From the NCBI GenBank assembly GCA_013397865.1, contig VZTI01001123.1, positions 109,486-173,485 of the forward strand: 64,000 bases of DNA, read 5' to 3'. Each line of letters starts with the position of its first letter. Within the stretch, counting starts at the first letter, position 1. The position numbers and the translations under genes were made by a program. The stretch is from Struthidea cinerea. Its lineage: Eukaryota > Chordata > Aves > Passeriformes > Corcoracidae. The notes under the pieces were generated by a model, which worked only from the letters and a program-made list of their open reading frames with translations, made no database searches and was not told where the DNA came from. Shown here one piece after another: positions 1 through 11,599 of the stretch.

Positions 1-1104
1 TATCATTTTGACTTCTTTTATTTTCCAAGAGCACATTAAAAGAATGACAATTTTACAGTCAGAATATAAAATCATGAGCAAATTCTCAGTGGGAATCTGT
101 GGATAGACTCTCATCTGGGAAAGAAAACATTTATATCCTGGTACAAACAGGTGTAATCCCCAAAGGTTCTTTCCGCTCAGCAGTGCTGTTCGGTGTTCGG
201 TTACATACACACTGTGTACACCCTGCACAAATGTGGTTTTATTATGACTTCATACGTCTATAGGGCTTATAATATAGTGCGTATGTACACAGTGGATTGC
301 ATAGTATTTGTGCACTTCAGTGTGCTCCATAAGTAGCTGAGTGTTGCCTAGCTAAGCACCAATATGTGTGGGTGTATGGAGACTGGTTTGGTCTTAATAG
401 CCTAAAAGTAACAAGCCAATTTGATGTAGGAAATGATGGGTGTAGCTCTACCTTGTGATTCCTGATATTATATAAATTAAAAATATTTTAAGCCCTGCCA
501 CCTGCCAATCCTCACAAATTCCTATCACTTGCAACCCCCTCCCTGAGCTAGCCTATTTCACTATGTAACGATGCATAGAGATCATGCATAATAATTCAGC
601 TAATGAGAATGGAGAAGAACAATGTCACACTGAGCAGTTTCTGCCTTTTCTTTCTGACCTCCACCGCCAGACCAGCCATCTCTCCAGCAGCCCTGTGACT
701 GGCATGGTTGTCACCAAAAAACTGCCACCCAGATGGAGGACAACTGCACATGAGTAGGTCAGGACACAGAGAGCTCAGCTGCTCCTCTCATTTCATGGCC
801 TAGCACCTCCAATGTCTCTGCTGTGCCCTAGGCCCTGCCTCTCTACAATGCCCTGCTAGCCTTGTTGCTGCCGTATCAGCACTTCTGTATTCTTGGTTGC
901 CTTCTCGAGGTTGCTATGCCTCCTCCTCCAGCTTCTGCTCCTCCTCAAGACAGTTGCTTCTTTCTTTGCAGCTGTACTTCTCAGAGCCAGTGCTGGCCCG
1001 TGCTTGTATGCCTGGAGGAGTTTGGGTGGCTGAAGAGCAGGGCTGGTGACAGCTTACCCGTGCTTAAGCTCAGACGTCAGCATGAGACTGTCTCCCCATG
1101 ACTG
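1..1104. other. Unique non-coding sequence, nothing identified
   Basis: No recognisable gene or repeat. The first 600 bases are AT-rich; roughly 640-1050 is more C/T-rich on the plus strand. A 79-codon frame at 862-1101 is Cys/Ser/Pro-rich, resembles no family I know and is best read as chance. Confidence 0.6.
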
Positions 1105-1164
1105 ACCTCTCTCTCAAGTTGGAGCTCTTCAGCCTAGAGAAGAGAAGGTTGTGTGGAGACCTTT
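1105..1164 (+). mobile_element. CR1 LINE scrap (late ORF2 region)
   Basis: About 60 bases match the part of avian CR1 elements that lies downstream of the reverse-transcriptase core. The plus strand carries GAGCTCTTCAGCCT, then GAGAAGAGAAGG, then GGAGACCTT, in CR1 order and spacing. Similarity stops abruptly on both sides: the expected continuation encoding the 'AAFQYLK'-like stretch is absent after 1165. This is a short, old, truncated piece with no coding capacity. The match is from memory of the CR1 consensus, not a search, so the boundaries may be off by 10-20 bases. Confidence 0.6.
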
Positions 1165-4100
1165 GGAACAATCCACTCAAGATATGCCAATGAACTTCCA
1201 TGGTCCTATGGTAGACGATGTGGACACTTAAGCAGCTCTAGTTTCCTGGTGTTTGGTGAAAACAGCAGCAGGATGAGTCATGCGGTGACCTTAGCGGTTC
1301 AACTCACTCAATTCAACTCAAGAGGTTCAACTGAAAATGTCAGCTTGGCTGCCTGCTTTCAAATTTCAGACTAAGCTGGCAGAAAAGTAGAATCACATGC
1401 ATTGTGTGCATATATGAAGGAACATTGTCTAGTACCTAACCTGCACTACTCCATGATTTTGTGCTTTCATAACAATATTTTAAAAAAAATTCTGTAAAAA
1501 TTTTCTTCATTTTTACTGATTTTTACTGTTTGCATTTTTCAAATCACCCTTTTTCTTCCCTCTGGATCTATTCCAACGCAAAGACACCAAAAATCAAGAC
1601 CTTGGCAGTAAGTATTGCTTGACATATAGCAGCACACTGGAGGGAGGGCAGAGATCTGAAATGAACCTCAAAGCAAGGCAACCTTCAGCAAGGCAATTGA
1701 TAGCCCTCCTAATTGCTCAGAGTAAAATTCATCCGCCTTGAGAAACTGATTCCATTGCAGGACATGTGCCACAGCATGGGTTGAGCTGCAAAACCCATAA
1801 AACCTAACATAACCAGATTTAAGGGCAGGGGCTTGCACCAGGGACAGGAACTTGTCCACCAGCATGTAAAATGGAGACAGGCAGTACTTAGAGATCTCCA
1901 AGATTCTTGTGGTTCCACACAGCCTGATGTTCTCCTCCTGTCTCTTCCTCTACATGCAAACATTTTGACCCTATGGTGCTGAAGTTTTGAGTCACATTTC
2001 AAAAGGGTTTGCTGTAAGTCTTAAAAGTAGCAAAACCAAGATTTTGAGTGCAATTCTAAGGACATAATGCATCAGGCTTTAGTCTTCTCTCACACCTGTT
2101 CTCCCTGGATGCAATCTACTCATGCTACCCATATGCTTCCATCTGGCCTTTCAGCAGCTGATTAAATTGAGCATAATTAAAATATGGCATCTTATCTTAC
2201 TGCAGCTGTGTTCCAGCTGCAAATATTTTCTCTGTCCCTTCCTGTATGTGGCAGTTTAAACTCAGAGAAGAATGGTGTCTAACAAGGCAAAATACAAGCA
2301 GGTTCCTTGGAGAAAGTTACTGCCTGAACCCTGCTGTGAAAAACCATTTGGTAGCTAGAAGTAGTCAGGATGTTGTCACTAAGGAGGCTGTTGGTTGAGA
2401 TGAAATCATTTGCCAGCCTTTGGTAAACAAAAGGTCTCTGTGTCCTTCTGACTCATTGCGGAAGTGTCCTTTACAGCCAAGGAATGTATGTTTTGAGGAT
2501 GAAAATCCTCTCTTAAAGCTGACTTATCGGATGGCTGCACAGTAACTTCCCATACATTGTAAAAACTGAAAATACCAAATATATATGCATACTTTGGACA
2601 AAACTCAGCTGTCATCATGTGTGTGGGTAGCAGACTGACACCTGGGAAATCCCATTCATTGGGATAAAGAAGATGCCAAAACAGGCAGGACCCCCAGTTT
2701 TGGGCTTTTACTGCAGGCTGTTTAAAGAAGCATTTATTTCAGATGGGCCCAAGAGCAGCACCAACATCTGGCTGCAAGTCTGACTCACATAGAAGCCCCA
2801 AAGGCTCATTTTAGTTCATTAAAGAAAACCAGTTTTTAAAAAAGGATAAAAAAAAATCTACATACACAAGGAAATAGGGAAGTTCATGGTTATTTAATTA
2901 AATCAATAGATCGGAGTACATGTTTACTGAAGCATTCTTTAGCTATCCGTAGGTGTTAGGGTTGTACTCCTTGCTGCAGCTATTTGCAGTGCTGTTGATG
3001 TGACTCTCTCCCGGGTGCTGTGAGTAGAGACAGCAAGTCCTTGTGGCATCATATGCAACGGCTGGCTGCATAAATCACATTTCTCTGAGGAACTGACCCA
3101 AAGCATCTGGCATGCACCACATGTAACACCATTCTTGGGGATTCCACTAACTTGCCTTGAATAATATAAGAAATGGCAAATTACTTTGGAAATTGCTGAT
3201 ATCATTCTTCCCGCTCTCCCCCCACCAGTTGTCAAAAACTAACAGAGACACTCCAAAATCCCTTACGATAGCAGTTCCTCGGTTTTATTGCTTTCCAGTT
3301 CCAGTTGCTCAGTGGAAACAAGAGAATTGGAAATTGATTCGCAAACCAGAACTAATTTGAAAATGATTTTACTTTTTTTCCCTAAGATTTTTATGTTTTG
3401 TGCAATTTCATGTATTCTGGAATTTAATACTGAATTGTTTCAAATTGCACAGACAGCACTGCATAGCCTTGGTTTTGTGCTCTTGGAATGTTATGCCTGA
3501 ATTTTTCCAGATTGTTTTGTAGGTGGTTTTGATCTGGCTTCTGCAACTACACTCTTCATTTTTCTTGTCCACAAATTTATATGCTGTTTTTTGTGGCCTC
3601 AGATGTGTGCATGCTGGCTGTATTAGCACATATCCGCATGACCAAGCAGACGTGCTCTCAAAACATTTAATTCCAGCACAAATGAAATCTGAAGATACAA
3701 ACCAAAAACTGATTGCAAAACTCCTGTGATAAAATTTTTACCACAAAATTCAAACGTTGTAAAAGTGACAGGGTGGTTTAAGAACTTTTATGTTCAGTAC
3801 ACTGACCATAGTGCCCTCACTGAAAAGTACTTATTTGAGAGGGACATACACATTGTTAGCTATAATATAAATGAAGGCTATCCACAAAAGATTAGGATGA
3901 CAGTGTTACATTCAGCTTTAAGCTTTAGACTTTAGACAGTTTTCACATCATGCAAGCCTATTCTAAGAATTTGAGAGAGGCTTAAGCATTGTCTACATTT
4001 TCTGCAGAAGAGAAAAGTTCTTTTTTAGGAGATGTGCTTTCAAATACACTGCTCTGGAACAGTGTTGTTGATTAAAAATTTCATCAGAGTATTTAAATGG

Positions 4101-4560
4101 TGAAGTGGAAAGCAACAAATATTTGATTAAGAAGTAAAAAAAGAGAATTTGATACCAGATTTCTCAATACTTGCAGTCTCTCAGACTGTGCTAATTTGAG
4201 AGGAGAATGACAAATGAAAATTAATATTTCACTTGAGAAAAGAGTGCAAAAGATGTCCTGAAATGAACCATTTAAAAGGCTTTCTTTCAATTACCCATGG
4301 ATTGGAAATTCATCTCAGAAATTGTTTTACTTACATTCAGTAATTAAAGCCAAGTTCTTGTTCTTCAGAGAGCGTTACATCTCCATGTGAAATGTCAGGC
4401 ATTTTCCAGACACATTTGTGGTTGTGATCCTTGAAATATTATAAAATTTTTGTTTCTTCTTCCTTAGCTTCTTGTGTGGTAAGTAGCACTGATGCCTCTG
4501 ATTTCCAATATGGAGACGATCCAAGAACATTCATGTATCAATTTGGCATATTTTCAAGAA
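1165..4560. other. Unique AT-rich non-coding sequence
   Basis: No gene, RNA or interspersed repeat recognised. All open frames are under 100 codons and overlap frames on the other strand. One minus frame at 2939-3235 contains a Cys-x2-Cys ... Cys-x2-Cys arrangement but nothing else supports it. Confidence 0.6.
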
Positions 4561-4580
4561 TTTTTTTTTTTTTTTTTTTT
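4561..4580. repeat. Pure poly(T) tract, T20
   Basis: Twenty uninterrupted T residues. On the minus strand this would read as a poly(A) tail, but no retrocopy or SINE body is visible on its 5' side, so a mononucleotide microsatellite is the simpler reading. Confidence 0.9.
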
Positions 4581-5892
4581 AATCTACTACAAGCTGTAGG
4601 TTCCCGTGGAAAAAAAGCATATTGTTTAGAATCCAGTCTTCAGTAGCATGATGTTGGAGCATTATATATTATTTTTCGAGAAAATTTACGATGGATGAGA
4701 ACTGTAAAGGGAGTATCCCTCAAAGCCACATGGACATGTGCATCCTTCCAAATATAATTCCTTTCCAAACTAAGCAAGAATTAGCTAAAGATGTTTTGGA
4801 ACCACAAAATGTTATTTTTAAAAGGTAGCTTGTGATTGAGATAGATTAAGACTAAACATGGCTGGGATCAGCCAAAACCATGAAGAGCCTAACTTGTTCA
4901 CATATTTATGTCTGGAGAAGAATTTGAGGGCCTTCAGCAACCAAGGTCCTGAAATCCTCCAGCATATTTTGCAGTAGAATGATAGGCTGATGGTTTTGCT
5001 TTGCTTTGTTGTTTTTTAATGGACTTGTCCTTTGTAAAACTTGCGCCTTCCTCCCTCCCACACACAGAAGCAGAACCGTTCAAACCGTGTCCCTGCAGGT
5101 CACTGAGCCCCAAAGCATTGCCCAATACTTTTTTAAAAAACAAGAATGATTCAGCTGAGAGATGCTCCACAGCCTTGTGACTCAGGTCACATTCACCAAG
5201 TGGCTCTTCTGCCACGCTGCCTCTTGTTGCCAGGGTCACAGAGCACTGGACCAGTCTTTCCACGGACATGTATTAGCACAACTGAGGAAGGGAGGTGTGA
5301 ATAAGAATCGGCATATGTATCTGTGGATATGTGTCAATGATGAGCTTTATGGGAACAGGGGATGATTATTTTATAAGGCAAGAGTTTGTTTATCCTGGTG
5401 GGAACCACTGTTTATTTATTTGAATTTCTTTCCAATTGCATATATTTTAAGTGTGATATTGTGACCTTTTCACATTAAAAGCAACAGCGCCAAACAAACA
5501 GATTTGATGAACTCCAAGACCCACACCCCAAAGATGTTTATTCCTTTTACCTCCACCACATGCTGAATCAATGCCATTTATCCTTCTATTGACAGACCTG
5601 AAAAAATTAGCAATATGCCTGTAACTTAAGCTGAAATCATCAAACACAAATTCTTCAAAAATATAAAATGTCCGGCAGTATAAGGCTGCATATATTTCAA
5701 GAAGTCCTCCTACTGTTGGTCTGGTTTCACTTCAGCTGGACAAGGTTGATTAACCTGGGCTGTCATCATGGTAGCACACATCACTCAATATGCCTGACAT
5801 TATTTTCCCCCTTCAAAAATGTGTTTAAAAATTGTGACTGTGATTTGCTCTGTAGTGTTCAAATTACTTAAAAAGCTGAAAATAAACCATCC
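4581..5892. other. Unique non-coding sequence
   Basis: Nothing recognised. Around 4934-5269 both strands carry short open frames (111 codons on minus, 67 on plus) with no family resemblance. Confidence 0.6.
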
Positions 5893-6021
5893 ATATGCAT
5901 ATATATATATATATATGCATACATGTGTGCATACATATGCATACACACATATACATGGGGAGAGAAGAGAGAGAGAGGGAGAGAGAAAGTGTGAGTGTAT
6001 GTGAGAGACAGAATGAGAGAG
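5893..6021. repeat. Compound microsatellite: (AT)n, ATGCATAC-type, then (GA)n
   Basis: A pure (AT)9 run at 5899-5916 is followed by alternating purine-pyrimidine sequence built from ATGCATACAT-like words to about 5956. It then passes into a purine-only GA-rich tract to about 5990 and looser GTGAGAGA repeats. This is three adjacent simple-sequence phases in about 130 bases. The alternating part could adopt non-B structure; that is inference only. Confidence 0.85.
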
Positions 6022-9000
6022 TCAGTAATGCCTTGGTGTGCTAAAACCTTGCCTTTGCTAGCTAAAATGAAGGGATCTAACTCTCAGGACTTAGTCAATG
6101 ATTGAGAACAAGACCTAGATCCACCTTCACTGGCAAAAGCAGTTATTTTAAAAAAAAAATCTTTGGACATTTTATTTGGCCAGTGGTTTTAAAGGGTTAA
6201 TGTCTTTGTAAAAGCAAGAGCAACATATCATACAAGAAATATTGATATATATTCTCTAGCCGAAATAGTGGAGTTGCTTTGGATTCAGCTTTCCTTACTT
6301 TTTGTTCTTGAATGCTGACTGCATGTTATGACAGTCATGAGAAGGTTTCTCATGGGACAGCTTCCAGCAGGGTGCATTCTGCCAATGTGGCATCATTCTG
6401 CCAATAACAAGGCAGAAAATACATGTCGTGAGTGCAGCCAATTTAATTGATCTCCAAGGACACTAACTGAAAAATTTAATTATAGCAAATGAAATTTTAA
6501 GAGAAAGATCTGAAAACAAGATTTTTTTCCCTCCACTAATGGAAAAAGAGAGTGTTACTAACTATCCATGATTAATATGGGGGAAGGTGAGGTATACAAT
6601 TTTTCATACATCTTGCAAGAAAGAAACATTCTGAGATCAAATGTCCTGTGAAAGGTTAGATTCTTCCAACAAAGGCGGAAAAAGTAACAAGGAAATAAGA
6701 AGCTATTGATTTCATTCCTGAGACTCACTATGCACCAGTGGGCAGAACAGGCCTGGTATGGGATAGGGCATCCACTCTCTTCTTCAAGGGATCCCCTCAG
6801 CTTACTTCACTCAAGTTCAGCAAACTGGCACCAGACCTTTGGTTCATGAAGACTGAGAGAATGGCAGTCAGAATTCCTAAAAAATGGTCTTGGAGAGAAA
6901 ACAAAGATTAGAAACTTACTTGGATTAGGAAATGGAAATGAACTGCTGAGTTGTATCTTTTGCACACAGGTAGGAACCTGTCATTAGGAGGAATTTGGGT
7001 GTACTGCATCCCCTGTGTCCCATACAGTATGTGAAATAAATGTTGTATGTTGTGTACAATAACCTTTGTCCTTTGAGGGAATATGGTTTGACAGTTTAAC
7101 CATTTCCATGGGTGGTCACAAAAGAATACGGTCTAGGGTAGAATTCCATCAATGGTGTCTTCTCCTCCCTGGAGTCTGCACCATATCAATTTCCTTGTAA
7201 CCTGGACAGGCTCCATACCACAACCCTGTGGCCATCCTTCCTTGCTTTCCATCAGAAGATTGTTCCAGAGCCTTTTGCTGCCAGGGTGAGAAACCTCCAA
7301 CTAACTTCTGGCTTAGATATATCCATACTTACTATCTCCCCATGAATCCTTTTGTTGGCATTATTCTATACCTTAAACTACTCTTTGAATGTCATATGCA
7401 GCAGATTTCAAGCATATTTTTATGACCCCATCTGCCACTCAGCCTTCTCATGTCTTGTCACTCCAGATTTCTTTTGTGAGGCCACAGACTCAGTCTTCTC
7501 ACTTGGGACTGATCTGCCATTACCCCATCCTATTGCTAGTTCTCTCTTGCCTCAGGTGCCATATGAATTAATCTCTCTTGATCTGGTGTGGAGGTAAGTG
7601 CAGCCAGCTCTACTGGATATCTAGCTTTGAGTGGTCCTAGCCCACTAAAATCTAGACCCATACGTGCTTTTCTTGTGTTTTATGTCTAATTATGTCTGAC
7701 AGGCAGTGAAGTTTTCCTCCTCCAAGTATTATTTCCATCGATCATTACAGTAGCTTTGTTCCAGCTAACATATCTATTGTGCATGTCAACCTTTCCTCAG
7801 GCCAGGCACTGCCCGTGTTCATGCTTTAAAAAACAACAAATGTACTTTGGCATGAAACAAAGGCATTAATAGTGATGTATAAATTCAGATGCACTGATTA
7901 GTTTGTGAGTAATGCATTCCATCACCAGTGCATGAGCTGAAGGAACACAGCCAGGAAAACCAGATTACAGTCACAAGGAGGAGGCTCAATTATTCTAGTC
8001 TTAGCATGTGTAACTGTAACACCATTAAACACAGTATTATCCAACTCTTTTAAAAAATCTGTGTAAAAGTTGAAGAAAACTGAAAATACCTCTACACACA
8101 GAAGAAAAATAAAAACCATTTCAGGTCAATCATGTGAAGTTCTTGGGAGTTACTGAATTCCTCAAAGGCTTTCTCCACACCCTTCATCTTAACAAGATGT
8201 CTTGCCTAGGATGCCAAAACTGCATGTACCAAGCATGAGGGAAAGGAACCTTTTTGTTACATTTTGCTAAACCTTTGCAGTAAGTCTGGAGAAGTAATTG
8301 ACATTTAGCCAGTGTCCTAAATACTCTAGTAATAAATGCCTTGGCAATACCACAGCTAGACAAACATTAAAATAATGAGTGATACAGAGACAGCTGTGCA
8401 AGACTTTTTCCCATTAAAAAATATTGCTTTCAGTTCCTTATCACTTTGCCAAACAATTCAAGTTGAAATGTTGAGTGTCTGCTATGAGGTTGGTTTTTTC
8501 TGAGAAAAATTCTGCTAGAATGGAAACATTTATGAGAATGAAATTGCAAGATGGGAGAGGGAGGGAGAATCAGCTGCTTGCCCGTGTTAAAAAAACTTAC
8601 TTCAGACATTTCACTGAGTTGTTTTTGCACTCTGGAGCTGGGATTTATAATCGTGCCAAAATAGGGTTACTTGATACTAAAGGTGTTTAATGTGGAATTC
8701 TAAGATCATGCCTTTAGAATAAATCCAGAGCAATAATCCCCATCTGACACCTTGGTCAGGTGATTAAATACTTCAGAAGGGATTTGGAAGAACCTGAAGT
8801 TTTGAGACAATAACTACTTTGAGATTACATCTGTGACAACAGTCACTTCCATGAAACCTGAATTTCAGTCTCAACTTGTTCTCAGATTTGAACTTGGCCA
8901 AAATCATTCATGAAAGAATACAAATCTGAACAAAGCCTTTCAGGTCTGTGTTTAGCCAAAATGGAGCTGACTTAGCTCAAGAAACTTTTATTACTGAGAA

Positions 9001-9454
9001 CAAAGAGAAAATGTGGTATTTACTTTGACTGGAAATAAAAGATCTATTGCCCTCCAGCCAAAAGATCCAGAATGATACTGTTCTGGTAGTGACAGATACA
9101 GCTATCAACACAGCACCTCAGGAAGAAAATCTAGTCCTTCTCAAGCAATGCAGAATGCAGGAATTTGTCCTAATGGTCTCAAAATTCATCATGCACAGCA
9201 TATCCAAAACATCCGAAACAAAGCCGCAGAACGACAGGGGAAACTGAGAAGCTCTGGGCTCCCTGCAGACACCAAGTCTGCTCTGCTGCCGCACATCATG
9301 CTGATCATTACAGTGTGTTCATCTTTGACTCTTTCTCATCCTTCCCAAGCCAATCAGCTTGAATGCCAAGCCCTTTTTTGTTTTTCCTTCCTTTCATGAT
9401 CAGGAGTCCCATGAAATCGTCATTCAGCAGGTACTGCAAGTTTTAGGCAAATTG
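6022..9454. other. Unique AT-rich non-coding sequence
   Basis: No gene or known repeat. A 12-base word CATTCTGCCAAT occurs twice at about 6375-6405. The longest frame here is 83 codons (9148-9399) and is unremarkable. Confidence 0.6.
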
Positions 9455-9480
9455 CATTATTATTAGTAGTAGTAATAGTA
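9455..9480. repeat. Imperfect (TAT/TAG)n trinucleotide run
   Basis: A 26-base imperfect trinucleotide run of TTA, GTA and ATA units at the left edge of the GC-rich block. Read on the minus strand it gives a run of Tyr codons at the end of an open frame, a by-product of the repeat. Confidence 0.65.
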
Positions 9481-10290
9481 CTTATTCTGACGGTGATATC
9501 CCTGGCCTGATATGAGCTGTCCGATCCACTGTGCCAGGCAACAGAGACGATTACAAGCCCATATGCTACAATGTGCTGTGCCATGCCAGGTCCTTGGGGT
9601 GCTAACAAAACCCCACTCTTGTGGGGATGCAAAACATGGGCAAGCAGGGACAGGCCACAGCACAGCACCCAGGGCTTTAGGAAATGCCAAAACACATCCA
9701 GGAAGAGTGGAGGTGGGTGACAGGAGACAGCTATGGAGGTAACCAGGCAGAACCACACAGCAAAGATACAACCTGTGCCCCTGGACAGCTGAGCGTACAG
9801 CATCTGAGAGGAAGGGAAGCTCATCCCACAGTGGATAGAGGAAGTTATGCAAGTGACGTAAGGCCCACAGAACACACAGAAATGGGATCAACGTCTTCCA
9901 CATACCAGCCAATTCCCAACTTGTTCCCCCTCCCCATCCACGCTCAGGTGTCTTTCTGCTGCTGGTTTCCTCCCTGACCCTTTTCAAACTTCCACTGAAC
10001 TCAGCCTTTCCCCATGAGCCCCTGCTTATCCCACACGGGATCCTGAGGGACAAGGACCAATTTGTGGCATTTTGGGTTTTTCCCATTGAGGCCATTGAGG
10101 GGCTGGTACATCCCTCCTCAGGCATGGCTGGGGCTCAACTAGAGCAGGTGGGGGCCCAGGTACCGTGCTGGGGAGCTGGGTATGCACCAGTGGGAAGCAA
10201 GGGAATGTGGCTGCCAGTGGGGATGAACATCTGCTTTGTTTTCAGGAGCTGCTGGAGGCAGGAAACAGGAAAGTCTATTAGCGATGTCTG
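9481..10290. other. GC-richer block of unknown origin
   Basis: Base composition rises sharply here: sample 60-base lines are about 55% GC (9601-9660) and 65% GC (10141-10200), in surroundings near 40%. Because stops are rarer, long frames open on both strands, including 220 codons (9463-10125, minus) and 151 codons (9420-9875, minus). Their Trp/Cys/His-rich translations resemble no protein I know and end in the trinucleotide repeat, so I do not call them genes. A solo LTR, an unnamed old repeat or a GC-rich regulatory region are all possible. I see no clear LTR ends, TATA box with poly(A) signal, or target-site duplication. Confidence 0.5.
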
Positions 10291-10669
10291 CCTTCAGGTT
10301 TTAAGTTGAATTTTTGTATCTTGTTAAAGTTCCAGGCCAATGTCCGTGTGTTCTCTCAGCATAAATCAAACAACTAAGCTGGTTCTTGTAAGGTGAAAGG
10401 AGAGTAACTTTTGGTTTTCTACTTGTTTTCATTAATCCTTCATTGGAAAAATGATAAAAATTAACTCTTCTCATGGCTGCCAGCTAAAAAGTGAAATATC
10501 TACTCTCTCTCCAGAAGTCTTTTGGTTTATCCAGAAGGCTGTTTAGCTTTCCCTAGGCTAATGTGGTTTTGGAGGTTTCAATTTTGTGGTGAAATTTGTC
10601 ATTTTTTTCCTACAACAAGAGTTTCAGTAACATTTAATAAAAGTTGAGTGGGCTAAATAGATCTTGAGC
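10291..10669. other. Unique AT-rich spacer before the CR1 relic
   Basis: Composition returns to AT-rich. No features recognised; the CR1-like sequence begins near the right end. Confidence 0.6.
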
Positions 10670-10674
10670 CTCCA

Positions 10675-11599
10675 ATGAAAGGTAGGGAGAAAAGTAAGGT
10701 GGAGGTATTTAACGCATTCTTTGCCTCTGTCTTCCGCACAGATGACAGACCAAGGGGGTCTCAGTGCCCTGAGCTGGAGGACCATGACTGTGAGAATGAT
10801 TGACACCCAGTTAACCCCAAAATTGTGCAGGATGTCCTGCTCCAACTGGATCCCTACAAATATATGGGGCCTGATGGGATTCATCTGAGAGTCCTCAAAA
10901 GGCTGGCTTATGTAATCACAAAACCTCTCTCAAGGAATTTTGGGTCGTCTTGGGAATCCAGAGGGGTCCCAGATGACTGGGATCTGGCAAATGTCCCGAT
11001 TTTCGAGACAGGCAAGAAGAAGGACCCTGGAAACTACAGGCTTGTCAGTCTCACTTCCGTGCCTGGTAAAGTTATGGAGAAGATTATTCTGGGTGTACTG
11101 AAAAACACCTGAATAAATGTATCATGGGATGGGTGAGCAACTGGCTCACGGGTCAGGCACAAAGGGTTACAGGGAATGGGGTGACATCAGACTGGGGACC
11201 TGTCACTGGTCAGACTGGGGACCTGTCACAGGGGCCCATCCTCAGCCCTCTGCTCTTCCACATCTTCACAAATGACAAACAGAAGGGATACTGAGCCAGT
11301 TCACAGAGGATACAAAACTCGGAGGAGCTGTTGACTCCCTTGAGGGCAGGGAGGCCCTGCAGAGAGACCTCAACAATCCGGAAGGCTGGGCCATCACCCA
11401 CCATATGAAGCTCAACAAGGGAAAGTACCTGATCCTGCACCTGGGATGGGGCAACCCTGGATGTAGGGACAGACTGGGGAATGAGCACTGGAAAGCAGTG
11501 CCATGGAAAGGGACCTGGGGGTCCTGGCGAGTTGAACATGAGTCAGCAGTACCCAAAAAGCTGCAGGCACACAGAAACACATACAAGCTTCTTGTATAA
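10675..11599 (+). pseudogene. CR1 ORF2 reverse transcriptase, broken remnant
   Basis: In life this protein reverse-transcribes CR1 RNA at a nicked target. The first part reads in frame 1 from about 10675 to 11112 with one internal TGA at 10801-10803. It holds the family blocks 'GPDGIH', 'GNYRLVSLTSVPGK' and 'VMEKIIL'. After LKNT it jumps, at about 11113-11132, straight to the 'WLTGQAQRV' block in frame 3. The intervening segment, which in CR1 carries the first catalytic Asp (the 'FSKAFD' region), is absent. Frame 3 ends at a TGA (11292-11294), and the remainder continues in frame 2 from about 11297 to 11599. The usual FADD catalytic motif reads FTED (11300-11311). The 'GVPQG' block is disrupted by a duplication. 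No part can encode an active enzyme. Confidence 0.9.
11187..11232 (+). repeat. 23-bp tandem duplication inside the CR1 relic
   Basis: Two adjacent 23-base copies (11187-11209 and 11210-11232), each starting TCAGACTGGGGACC, differ at one base (TGG versus AGG at the end). The duplication sits exactly where the RT 'GVPQG' block should be and adds 23 bases relative to the family pattern, so it probably arose after insertion. Confidence 0.9.

Larger units (their letters stand above)
10670..11599 (+). mobile_element. CR1 non-LTR retrotransposon fragment (RT domain), internally deleted
   Basis: This is a plus-strand piece of CR1 ORF2, the LINE family that dominates bird genomes and moves by target-primed reverse transcription. 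It starts just before the RT domain (frame reading VEVFNAFFASVF at about 10699-10734). It runs through the MGPDGIHLRVL and PGNYRLVSLTSVPGK blocks, then a WLTGQAQRV block near 11145, an FTEDTKLGG block at 11300-11326 and an MKLNKGKYLILHLG block at 11405. It ends near 11599 in the region that precedes the 3' part of ORF2. Both ends are missing: 5' truncation is normal for CR1, but the lack of the 3' terminus is not, and implies later deletion or recombination. The copy is inert and old. Confidence 0.93.

Noticed and set aside
2939..3235. Minus frame with Cys-x2-Cys-x11-Cys-x2-Cys, zinc-ribbon-like
   Set aside because: Spacing alone is weak evidence. The rest of the 98-codon frame matches no zinc-binding family I know.
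6364..6377. CTCF-like word CCAGCAGGGTGCAT
   Set aside because: It matches the core consensus at about 12 of 14 positions, but such matches are frequent by chance and there is no binding or conservation evidence.
9463..10125. 220-codon minus-strand open frame
   Set aside because: It lies in the GC-rich block where stops are rarer, overlaps frames on the other strand, ends in Tyr codons from a trinucleotide repeat, and shows no recognisable domain.
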